From DAIPXZ01 sp036782995 (GTDB taxonomy: Bacteria > Bacillota > Clostridia > Saccharofermentanales > Saccharofermentanaceae), in NCBI GenBank assembly GCA_036782995.1, contig DAIPXZ010000019.1, positions 1 to 19,261 of the forward strand: a stretch of 19,261 bases of DNA, read 5' to 3'. The stretch's first letter is position 1. Each line of letters begins with the position of its first letter. A program made the position numbers and the translations under genes. The notes beneath the pieces are model-generated. The model was not told where the DNA came from and made no database searches. It saw only the letters and a list, made by a program, of their open reading frames with translations. This document shows positions 8,715 to 13,961 of this stretch, piece by piece.

Positions 8715-9439
8715 TAGATTATCATTGTCACTTGGATTTGTATAAAAGCCCTATGTCCGTGTATGAAGAGTCAAAACAAAGGAAAATAAAGATTCTTGCT
8801 GTTACAACCAGCCCCAAAGCGTATGTAAAGGCAATACAGCATTTTAGTGACTCCAAGGAAATTGTTGTTGCACTAGGCTTTCATCCTGAGCTGGTAGCTG
8901 ATAGAATTAATGAAAAAGAACTCTTTATTCAGCTCATGTCCGCAAGCCGATATATTGGCGAAATTGGCATTGACGGTTATAGACAGAATAATCGTTCTTT
9001 GTCAATACAAGCATCCTTTTTCCACGAAGCACTTCTGGAAGCAGAAAAAAGAGGAGGGAGGATACTAAGCATTCACTCGAGAGGTGCAGTAAAAAAAGTT
9101 TTGGATATCATAGACAAGACATCAAACGCAAACGTATCAATACTACATTGGTTCACTGGTTCAAAAAGCGAACTTGAACGTGCGGTGGCAATGCATTGTT
9201 GGTTCAGTATCAATCCGAAAATGTGCTTGTCAAAATCGGGACAAGAAACAATAAAAGGAATACCAATTAATAAGCTTCTGCCGGAAACCGATGGTCCATT
9301 TACTCAGAGAGATAATGTATCGTACATGCCGTGGGATACTACTGTTGTTGAATATATTGCTCAAACAAATGGCCTCTCAATCAAAATAGTAGAAGACCAA
9401 ATGGAAGGCAATCTCATCCAATTACAGTCTCAACTGTAG
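8711..9439 (+). CDS. qatD: QatD, TatD-like metal-dependent nuclease of the Qat system
   Basis: The 242-residue protein is a TatD-family amidohydrolase-fold DNase, the fourth Qat component. The metal ligands expected for TatD are all visible: His5 and His7 in DYHCHLD, Glu84 in IGEIGIDG, His122 in LSIHSRGA, His146 in ILHWFTGS, and Asp194 in PETDGPF. ALGFHPEL at about residues 55-62 is another family segment. The active site is therefore apparently intact, and an effector or nucleic-acid-processing role in phage defence is likely. The start overlaps the qatC stop (ATGA). It is the last gene of the AT-rich stretch and is followed by a small hairpin and T-rich tract, so the defence operon may end here. 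Confidence 0.9.
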   Translation: MIDYHCHLDLYKSPMSVYEESKQRKIKILAVTTSPKAYVKAIQHFSDSKEIVVALGFHPELVADRINEKELFIQLMSASRYIGEIGIDGYRQNNRSLSIQASFFHEALLEAEKRGGRILSIHSRGAVKKVLDIIDKTSNANVSILHWFTGSKSELERAVAMHCWFSINPKMCLSKSGQETIKGIPINKLLPETDGPFTQRDNVSYMPWDTTVVEYIAQTNGLSIKIVEDQMEGNLIQLQSQL

Positions 9440-9459
9440 TGTTATTAGTTTTTGTTTTT
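9423..9459 (+). terminator. Weak intrinsic terminator candidate at the end of the qat operon
   Basis: A perfect 6-bp hairpin, TACAGT at 9423-9428 and ACTGTA at 9433-9438 with a 4-nt loop, spans the qatD stop codon. It is followed, after a short AT-rich spacer, by a T-rich tract at about 9447-9459. The stem is short and AT-containing and the T-run is not directly adjacent, so termination would be partial at best. Confidence 0.35.
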
Positions 9460-9482
9460 GACCATAGAAGGGATGTGTATTG

Positions 9483-10268
9483 ATGACCGGCAAAGAACGC
9501 CTTATAGAGCTTCTCAAGCTCCTATACGCCAAAACCGACGAAGAGCACCCTATGTCTACCGCGCAGATTGTAGCCTATTTTGAAGGGCAAGGCGTGACGA
9601 CAAGCCGGTTGACCGTCAAGGCAGATATTGAGACGCTTAATAACTGCGGAATCGAGATATACGGAGCCAAGGGAACACAGACAAAATACCATCTTGTAGA
9701 CCGGCAGCTTGAGCTTGCGGAGTTGAAGCTGCTTGTGGACGCCGTGGAATCCTCCAAGTTTATCACCGCCAAAAAGAGCGATGCTCTTGTGAAGAAGCTC
9801 ATGGGAATTGCCGGTGAGAACTATGCGGAACAGCTTGAACGGCATTTGTACACAGCCGGAAGAGTAAAACCGGAGAACGAATCCATATACTATGCCGTNN
9901 NNNNNNNNNNNNNNNNNNNNNNNNNNNNNNNNNNNNNNNNNNNNNNNNNNNNNNNNNNNNNNNNNNNNNNNNNNNNNNNNNNNNNNNNNNNNNNNNNNAC
10001 CGTCAATATCTTCAGTATGTACGACGGGAAGATGTATAAGGTCAATCTCTTATGCGAGAACAAGCTCATGAACTACGTCATTGACCGTTTCGGCGAGGAT
10101 GTTGAGACAACAATTATGGACGCCGGCCATTTCAGAGCGACGGTCAGGGTATCCGTTAGTCAGACCTTCTTCGCCTGGGTATTCCAGTTTGCCGGAGGTA
10201 TCAAGATAACAAGCCCATCTTCGGTGAAGGATCAGTATCGAGAGATGATTGAAAAAGCTCAAATCTGA
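9483..10268 (+). CDS. WYL-domain transcriptional regulator (interrupted by assembly gap)
   Basis: The N-terminus (MTGKERLIELLKLLYAKTDE, then STAQIVAYFEGQGVTTSRLTV) is a winged helix-turn-helix, and the C-terminal part (FSMYDGKMYKVNLLCENKLM, then FQFAGGIKITSP) matches the WCX extension of HTH-WYL regulators. The central WYL domain lies in the run of N at 9899-9998. The visible parts imply roughly 100 residues missing between ESIYYAV and TVNIFSMYDG, so the gap should be about 300 nt rather than the 100 shown. Start: ATG at 9483, with AGAAGGGA 9 nt upstream; the preceding TTG at 9480 is possible. It lies 43 nt after qatD. WYL proteins of the BrxR type control BREX loci, so this may regulate the upstream defence genes, but that is inference. 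A terminator follows directly. Confidence 0.85.
   Translation: MTGKERLIELLKLLYAKTDEEHPMSTAQIVAYFEGQGVTTSRLTVKADIETLNNCGIEIYGAKGTQTKYHLVDRQLELAELKLLVDAVESSKFITAKKSDALVKKLMGIAGENYAEQLERHLYTAGRVKPENESIYYAXXXXXXXXXXXXXXXXXXXXXXXXXXXXXXXXXXTVNIFSMYDGKMYKVNLLCENKLMNYVIDRFGEDVETTIMDAGHFRATVRVSVSQTFFAWVFQFAGGIKITSPSSVKDQYREMIEKAQI
9899..9998. other. Assembly gap (100 N) inside the WYL regulator
   Basis: Exactly 100 N, the conventional placeholder for a gap of unknown length. The reading frame appearing to continue across it is not evidence of an intact gene. Confidence 0.99.
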
Positions 10269-10278
10269 AAATTATCCT

Positions 10279-10313
10279 CTGAGGTGTATCGAAAGCGATG
10301 CACCTCTTTCTTT
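10279..10313 (+). terminator. Intrinsic terminator after the WYL regulator
   Basis: GAGGTG at 10281-10286 pairs with CACCTC at 10301-10306, continuing through a T-G wobble to ATCG/CGAT around an AAAG loop. A T-rich tract (TTTCTTT) follows. It begins 12 nt after the regulator's stop codon and separates it from the lexA-like unit. Confidence 0.8.
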
Positions 10314-10319
10314 GCCCTC

Positions 10320-10347
10320 TTGACTGCGAAAAAAATCTGAGTATACT
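10320..10347 (+). promoter_or_regulatory. Sigma-A-type promoter of the lexA-like operon
   Basis: A -35 box TTGACT at 10320-10325 and a -10 box TATACT at 10342-10347 are separated by 16 nt. It lies directly after the upstream terminator and 53 nt before the lexA-like start, where a promoter is expected. Confidence 0.65.
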
Positions 10348-10360
10348 TATAAGCATAAAG

Positions 10361-10374
10361 CGAACACTTGTTTC
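10361..10374 (+). promoter_or_regulatory. SOS (LexA/DinR) box
   Basis: CGAACACTTGTTTC matches the Gram-positive LexA consensus CGAACRNRYGTTYC at all positions but one (T where R is expected). It begins 13 nt after the predicted -10 box, so a bound repressor would block early transcription. This implies autoregulation by the encoded LexA-like protein, control by host LexA, or both. Confidence 0.75.
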
Positions 10375-10399
10375 CGATAGAACGGAAAGGAGGCAACCA

Positions 10400-11002
10400 A
10401 TGCGAAGTAAGAACCCGGAGCTCATGCTCCGAATCAAAGAATACATAGAGTCCCATTTTGAAAGACATGGCTCAACGCCGACGGTGCGTGAGATAGCATC
10501 TGCTGTGCGGGTAGCACCGTCCACTGCTTTCAAGTACCTTGTAGCAATGAACGACAATCATATGATTACCTACGAAAACGGTGTAATGTCCACTTATAAG
10601 ATTGATATGATGTCACCGGAAGTCAATACCGCCGCTATTGTAGGCTCCATACCCTGCGGCCCTCCCGATGAACGCGAGGCACAGGTAGAGGAATATATGC
10701 CCTTGTCCGTGTCTGTATTCGGCACAGGAAGCTTTTATGTACTCAGAGCTTCCGGCGATTCTATGATAAACGCAGATATCGACCATGGCGATCTTATCGT
10801 CATAAGAGAACAGCAAACCGCTGATATCGGAGATATCGTCGTGGCTATGACGGATGACGGCAAGAATACGCTCAAGCGTTTGGGATATGACAGCGATGCG
10901 CAAAGCTATTATCTTCACCCGGAGAATCCGAAGTATGAGGATATCTACATAAAGGAATTTCGAGTTCAAGGTGTGGCAAGTCACGTCATTAAAGCTCTTT
11001 AA
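10400..11002 (+). CDS. LexA-like self-cleaving transcriptional repressor (peptidase S24)
   Basis: The protein has 200 residues, close to LexA. An N-terminal winged helix (ELMLRIKEYIESHFERHG, then PTVREIASAVRVAPSTAFKY) is followed by an S24 peptidase domain. The catalytic dyad is Ser121 in ASGDSMI and Lys159 in NTLKRLG. The self-cleavage site is probably Cys86-Gly87 in VGSIPCGPP, where LexA has Ala-Gly. RecA-stimulated cleavage after DNA damage would relieve repression. The start at 10400 has AAAGGAGG 6 nt upstream; an upstream in-frame extension to 10298 has no such site and would overlap promoter elements. An SOS box lies 26 nt upstream. It may be a paralogue of host LexA acting on the element's own genes, rather than the host global regulator. 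Confidence 0.9.
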   Translation: MRSKNPELMLRIKEYIESHFERHGSTPTVREIASAVRVAPSTAFKYLVAMNDNHMITYENGVMSTYKIDMMSPEVNTAAIVGSIPCGPPDEREAQVEEYMPLSVSVFGTGSFYVLRASGDSMINADIDHGDLIVIREQQTADIGDIVVAMTDDGKNTLKRLGYDSDAQSYYLHPENPKYEDIYIKEFRVQGVASHVIKAL

Positions 11003-11019
11003 GGAGGAGGTAACGCCGC

Positions 11020-11250
11020 ATGAATAAATGCTATGTCCGTGTAGAGATTTTCATAGATACGGACGGAGTTATCATCCCCACAAAAATCCTCTGGGACGAC
11101 GGTCGTCAGTGGGACATTAAGAAAGTCCTGCATACATGCGTTGCGTCCCACAATGAGTTTGAAGGAATTCGCTATACCATAAAAATCGGTCGTGCGGTCA
11201 AATTCTTGTATCGTGATGGTCAACGATGGTACGTTGACTACTCACCATAG
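11020..11250 (+). CDS. Small conserved-looking hypothetical protein
   Basis: I do not recognise a named family. The 76-residue product starts MNKCYVRVEIFIDTDGVIIP and contains IKIGRAVKFLYRDGQRWYVD; it looks like a compact beta-rich domain with no signal peptide or membrane segment. Translation is strongly supported by AAGGAGGAGG at 11001-11010, 9 nt before the ATG, and by its tight position between the lexA-like and ImmA-like genes. Because it shares their operon, a regulatory role beside the ImmA-type peptidase is possible, but nothing in the sequence shows it. Confidence 0.75.
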   Translation: MNKCYVRVEIFIDTDGVIIPTKILWDDGRQWDIKKVLHTCVASHNEFEGIRYTIKIGRAVKFLYRDGQRWYVDYSP

Positions 11251-11267
11251 GGGATGTAATACAGGCA

Positions 11268-11984
11268 ATGATCTATCTAACAAACGAAGAGATTGACGAG
11301 CTGGGCGAGGGTTTGATTCGCCGGTATCTTGGCGCGGAAGCCGACAACTGCTTCTGCGTCGATATTGAAGGGTTCGTCAGTGATTTCCTCGGCTCTCCTA
11401 TCCTTTACCGGACGATAGCCGAGAAGGATACCGATAAAATCGGATTCATATCCGACGGTATCACGCCGCTTTGGGTCTATGAGGATAAGAAGCGAGTCTC
11501 GATGGTATTTCCCAAAGGCACAATCGTTATTGAGAAGTGCCTGCGTCGTGAAGGTGAAAGCGGCAAACGAAGATTCACCATCGCCCATGAGGGCGGTCAT
11601 ATCGTGGCAGAGCGAACCTTGCCCCAGGCGAGCTACCACCGCGAATTTGACAGTGAACGCCGCTATACGCCGGAAGATTTCAGGGGATTGTTCAACTTCC
11701 GAGAAGCACAGATTGACAGGATGGGAGCCGCTCTGCTGATGCCGCGCTTTATGGTGTACAATGTATTGACACGCTATGGAGTACCGGACGGCATTCGAGT
11801 TTACGGCGACAACATCCTTCGGGCAGAGGACAAGCTGCTCGTACAGGATATGGCAAATACGATGGGCGCATCTTATTCGGCTTTTTTCATAAGGCTCAAG
11901 GAGCTGGGTCTTTTGAAAAGATGTGACCTCGATGAGTTTATCTCTAAAGAAATGGGATTGCGTTGGGATGGTGAGCCGCAATGA
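11268..11984 (+). CDS. ImmA/IrrE family metallopeptidase
   Basis: This 238-residue protein carries the zinc-peptidase motif HEGGH (His107, Glu108, His111) in FTIAHEGGHIVAE, diagnostic of the ImmA/IrrE (DUF955) family. The following segment (FREAQIDRMGAALLMPRFMV) fits the helix in which this family carries its third ligand and its conserved A-LLMP signature. ImmA in ICEBs1 cleaves the repressor ImmR and thereby activates excision and transfer; homologues do similar jobs in phages and islands. Here the presumed target is unknown, since the neighbouring repressor is LexA-like rather than ImmR-like. The site before the ATG (GGGGATG) is a modest ribosome-binding match. The stop overlaps the next gene as ATGA. 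Confidence 0.9.
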   Translation: MIYLTNEEIDELGEGLIRRYLGAEADNCFCVDIEGFVSDFLGSPILYRTIAEKDTDKIGFISDGITPLWVYEDKKRVSMVFPKGTIVIEKCLRREGESGKRRFTIAHEGGHIVAERTLPQASYHREFDSERRYTPEDFRGLFNFREAQIDRMGAALLMPRFMVYNVLTRYGVPDGIRVYGDNILRAEDKLLVQDMANTMGASYSAFFIRLKELGLLKRCDLDEFISKEMGLRWDGEPQ

Positions 11985-12262
11985 GCCAAGTTCGGGTTTA
12001 TCATCAGAGGAACGCTATTCCGCAGGAAACACAGCACAAGCTCCAACGCTCAAAGGACGAAATAACCGGACTGACCATGCGTGACATCAACTGCCCGTAT
12101 TGCGGCTTCCTCGTGGATCGCGTGTTCTCGGATGTATCTGGGCACAAGATGGTCTTTTGTAAAAAGTGCAAAGAGGAATACCCCGTAAACCTCGGATACT
12201 TCCGCCGCATGAAGAGGCGGCAACGCTACATTCACGCGCACCGTAAGCGCCAGGTCAGGTAA
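11981..12262 (+). CDS. Cysteine-rich zinc-ribbon protein (KTR/Com-like)
   Basis: A 93-residue basic protein with two Cys pairs, CPYCG and CKKCK, separated by about 24 residues, forming a probable zinc ribbon; the tail is rich in Arg and Lys (RRMKRRQRYIHAHRKRQ). The arrangement resembles the cysteine-rich KTR and Com-like small proteins of Gram-positive conjugative elements and phages, whose role is poorly defined. Translation is coupled to the upstream ImmA-like gene by an ATGA overlap. A 6-bp inverted repeat, AGCGCC/GGCGCT, straddles its stop codon. Nucleic-acid binding is likely from charge and fold but not shown. Confidence 0.75.
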   Translation: MSQVRVYHQRNAIPQETQHKLQRSKDEITGLTMRDINCPYCGFLVDRVFSDVSGHKMVFCKKCKEEYPVNLGYFRRMKRRQRYIHAHRKRQVR

Positions 12263-12299
12263 GGCGCTCGTAAAACTGAATATCGTGCAATACCACTTT

Positions 12300-12430
12300 T
12301 AATCGAGCAAGCGGAGAGATACCGGCGTAAGCCGGTGGAGACTGCCAAGCGCCGTACGAAGCCGGATTGAGTAACAGGTTATACCTGTGCTCGTCCGATT
12401 TCTACGGCGCTTTTTTCTTGCCCTCGATTA
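12300..12430 (+). ncRNA. Candidate structured RNA, three-way-junction-like
   Basis: No known motif is recognised, but the pairing is extensive. A closing stem joins TAATCGA at 12300-12306 to TCGATTA at 12424-12430, then GCAAG at 12307-12311 to CTTGC at 12417-12421, with two bulged C. Inside, a perfect 6-bp hairpin ACCGGC/GCCGGT with loop GTAA occupies 12321-12336. A second long arm pairs AAGCGCCGTA at 12347-12356 with TACGGCGCTT at 12403-12412 and carries an inner hairpin ACAGGT/ACCTGT at 12374-12379 and 12383-12388. The second arm is followed by a T run (12411-12416), so it could also act as a terminator, competing with the closing stem. No convincing coding frame crosses it. Confidence 0.55.
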
Positions 12431-12445
12431 GCTTCGTATTGCGTT

Positions 12446-12497
12446 AAAAGTCCTTTCCCGCTTCATTCGTGAAGCCTTGCTCGGGAAAGGACTTTTT
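12446..12497. terminator. Strong bidirectional intrinsic terminator
   Basis: A perfect 15-bp stem pairs AAAAGTCCTTTCCCG at 12446-12460 with CGGGAAAGGACTTTT at 12482-12496. Nested in the loop is a second hairpin, CTTCA/TGAAG, with a TTCG tetraloop at 12461-12474. The A-tract on the left and T-tract on the right let it terminate transcription from either side. It separates the regulatory operon and the structured RNA from the sigma-like gene. Confidence 0.85.
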
Positions 12498-12540
12498 ATA
12501 TGCTCTCCCATTGGGAACCGTTCATAGCGAAATACCCGTG

Positions 12541-12585
12541 ACCTCCGATTTTTGAATCTCAGACAAATTCAAAGATTTCGGAGGT
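12541..12585 (+). promoter_or_regulatory. Hairpin sequestering a Shine-Dalgarno sequence
   Basis: ACCTCCGA at 12541-12548 is the exact complement of TCGGAGGT at 12578-12585, which contains the ribosome-binding site (GGAGGT) for the ATG at 12590. TTTGAAT at 12551-12557 also pairs exactly with ATTCAAA at 12567-12573, giving 15 bp with one internal loop and a 9-nt apical loop. Such a stem should strongly limit translation unless opened. As DNA it is also an inverted repeat that a repressor could bind. Confidence 0.7.
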
Positions 12586-12589
12586 ACAC

Positions 12590-12677
12590 ATGAACAGAAA
12601 GATATACCTGGTCAAGAAAGACCCTACGTGCAAAAAGGCGGACATCGAATGGCTGCAACTCTCGGGCAGAGAGTTCT
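12590..12677 (+). CDS. Partial small sigma-factor-like protein (cut by assembly gap)
   Basis: Only the first 29 residues are visible, MNRKIYLVKKDPTCKKADIE followed by WLQLSGREF. They resemble, from memory, the N-terminus of small sigma-70-like proteins that Firmicutes mobile elements encode near their recombinases, usually about 180 residues long. The helix-turn-helix region that would prove this is not present in the sequence. The start is supported by GGAGGT 4 nt upstream, within a hairpin that hides it. The frame runs into the run of N at 12678, so length, stop and integrity are unknown, and the sequence after the gap does not show an obvious C-terminus. Confidence 0.4.
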
Positions 12678-12777
12678 NNNNNNNNNNNNNNNNNNNNNNN
12701 NNNNNNNNNNNNNNNNNNNNNNNNNNNNNNNNNNNNNNNNNNNNNNNNNNNNNNNNNNNNNNNNNNNNNNNNNNNNN
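12678..12777. other. Assembly gap (100 N)
   Basis: Exactly 100 N, probably of arbitrary length. It removes most of the sigma-factor-like gene and possibly the start of the following leader region. Confidence 0.99.
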
Positions 12778-12833
12778 GTGAGAGGACAAATTACCGACAA
12801 CAAAAATCGGATGCAGTTTTCTCCTGCTCCTTG

Positions 12834-13146
12834 AAAATTGAATAGCCAATCATCAGGTACGTTACCCCGCGTGTGTGAAAGCACGAGCCACATCAGACGG
12901 TGCGCCACGACTCCTTTTCAGAGGACGAGCGATTCAACCGATTTGAGAGTATCGGATTGCTACCGATACCGGCGAAGACAGCGCGGGCGAATAATGATAC
13001 TTCCGTAATTCGCGGCCCGGCCACAATGAAGGCGGGGAGGTTAGATTCCTATGGAGCGGTCAGCAGTCCGCCGCCTGATGATTCCCTTTGCTTCCGGGGC
13101 GGTGATAAATAGGAAGCGCTACATAAACAACATCAGGAGAAAGAAA
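12834..13146 (+). promoter_or_regulatory. Structured, probably untranslated leader upstream of mazF-like gene
   Basis: About 310 nt without a convincing gene. Several perfect inverted repeats exclude each other. CAACCGAT at 12935-12942 pairs with 12951-12959 (one bulged A), whereas GTATCGG at 12949-12955 pairs equally well with CCGATAC at 12963-12969. Near the 3' end, CCGCC at 13071-13075 can pair with GGCGG at 13098-13102, and GCTTCC at 13090-13095 with GGAAGC at 13112-13117; these two pairings interlock. GCGAAT/ATTCGC at 12987-12992 and 13008-13013 is a further stem. The pattern suggests a regulatory leader or attenuator for the mazF-recombinase operon. The 70-codon open frame from GTG 12900 has no ribosome-binding site. 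Confidence 0.45.
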
Positions 13147-13626
13147 ATGAGAAACAAGGAATGCTACAACAGCTCAGGCTGCCTTGACATGACGGCATAC
13201 CTGGCTATCAGAAATATTGAAAACGAAGAAGGAGGTCTCGGGAAAATGAGAGACGATTGGTACTACCGCAGAGGCGATATTTATCTTGCAAACTTGGGCT
13301 CCTACTACGGCTCCGAGCAAGGCGGTACACGTCCCGTACTTGTACTTCAAAACAATGCCGGCAATTACTTTTGCCCGACGCTTATCGTTGCACCCCTGAC
13401 CACAAATACATGGAAGAAACGCAATCAACCGACGCATTACATGTTGGAAAACGTGAAAGGGCTTGACGGTGATTCGGTTGTCCTGCTGGAGCAGATCACC
13501 ACCATCGACAAGCGCCGCGTGAAGAAATATTTGGGGAAAGTTACCCGTGAGCAGATGAACGGCGTCAGTGATGCCGTCCTTATCAGCTTGGGTCAAGAGA
13601 TTCCCGAAGAAGTGGAAGCGCCGTGA
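13147..13626 (+). CDS. MazF/PemK family toxin-like endoribonuclease with N-terminal extension
   Basis: The core (RRGDIYLANLGSYYGSEQGG, then TRPVLVLQN, CPTLIVAPLTT and DSVVLLEQITTIDKRR) is a MazF/PemK-fold domain; relatives cut mRNA at short sequence motifs. Two in-frame starts are each preceded by a plausible site. ATG 13147 has AGGAGA 6 nt upstream and gives 159 residues. ATG 13246 has GGAGGT 9 nt upstream and gives the 126-residue form typical of MazF. The 33-residue extension (MRNKECYNSSGCLDMTAYLA at its start) is not part of the toxin fold and looks like a small protein fused in frame. No antitoxin gene of the usual type lies next to it. It heads the operon ending in three recombinases, so it may regulate or stabilise the element. 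Confidence 0.85.
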   Translation: MRNKECYNSSGCLDMTAYLAIRNIENEEGGLGKMRDDWYYRRGDIYLANLGSYYGSEQGGTRPVLVLQNNAGNYFCPTLIVAPLTTNTWKKRNQPTHYMLENVKGLDGDSVVLLEQITTIDKRRVKKYLGKVTREQMNGVSDAVLISLGQEIPEEVEAP

Positions 13627-13654
13627 GGTGTGGCGCAGAGAGGAGAACAACACT

Positions 13655-13894
13655 ATGACCATTGAACAAATGAAAAGCTTGGATGTTCGCACGGTTGACC
13701 CCGCAACACTGGTTGACCGCAAAACGGTAAAGATCGATAGCCGTCTGCCGCGTGAGAAACGCGTATCACAGTATCTGAGTCAGATTGTCAATCCGTATTG
13801 CTATATGGACGACGGCGTTGTTGTTAAGGTCTCATTCACTCCGTGTAGGGAAACAATAAACGACCGCCTGCTCGGGTGTGCTCGAAGCATGTGA
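13655..13894 (+). CDS. DUF6870-like small element protein
   Basis: A 79-residue soluble protein starting MTIEQMKSLDVRTVDPATLV, with IVNPYCYMDDGVVVKVSF in the middle. It resembles the DUF6870-type small proteins found beside recombinases in Firmicutes mobile elements; their function is unknown. The start has AGGAG 9 nt upstream. Near the 3' end the frame of recombinase 1 opens: loss of one G in the GGG at about 13873-13876 would join this protein to a 28-residue segment and the recombinase as a single frame. Either the overlap is chance or the natural C-terminus differs from that seen here. Confidence 0.7.
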   Translation: MTIEQMKSLDVRTVDPATLVDRKTVKIDSRLPREKRVSQYLSQIVNPYCYMDDGVVVKVSFTPCRETINDRLLGCARSM

Positions 13895-13961
13895 CCGTTC
13901 CGGCGACATCCTCGCCTTTTTGAAAGACACACGATACACTTATCTCGGAGGTGATATAACT

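Noticed and set aside
12241..12270. Similarity of CAGGTCAGGT near the end of the zinc-ribbon gene to the conserved loop of SRP RNA
   Set aside because: Only about ten bases match, the rest of the SRP core is absent, and the bases encode the end of the zinc-ribbon protein.
12834..13146. Group II intron or retroelement in the leader region
   Set aside because: No domain V-like sequence, no reverse transcriptase gene and no intron boundaries are visible.
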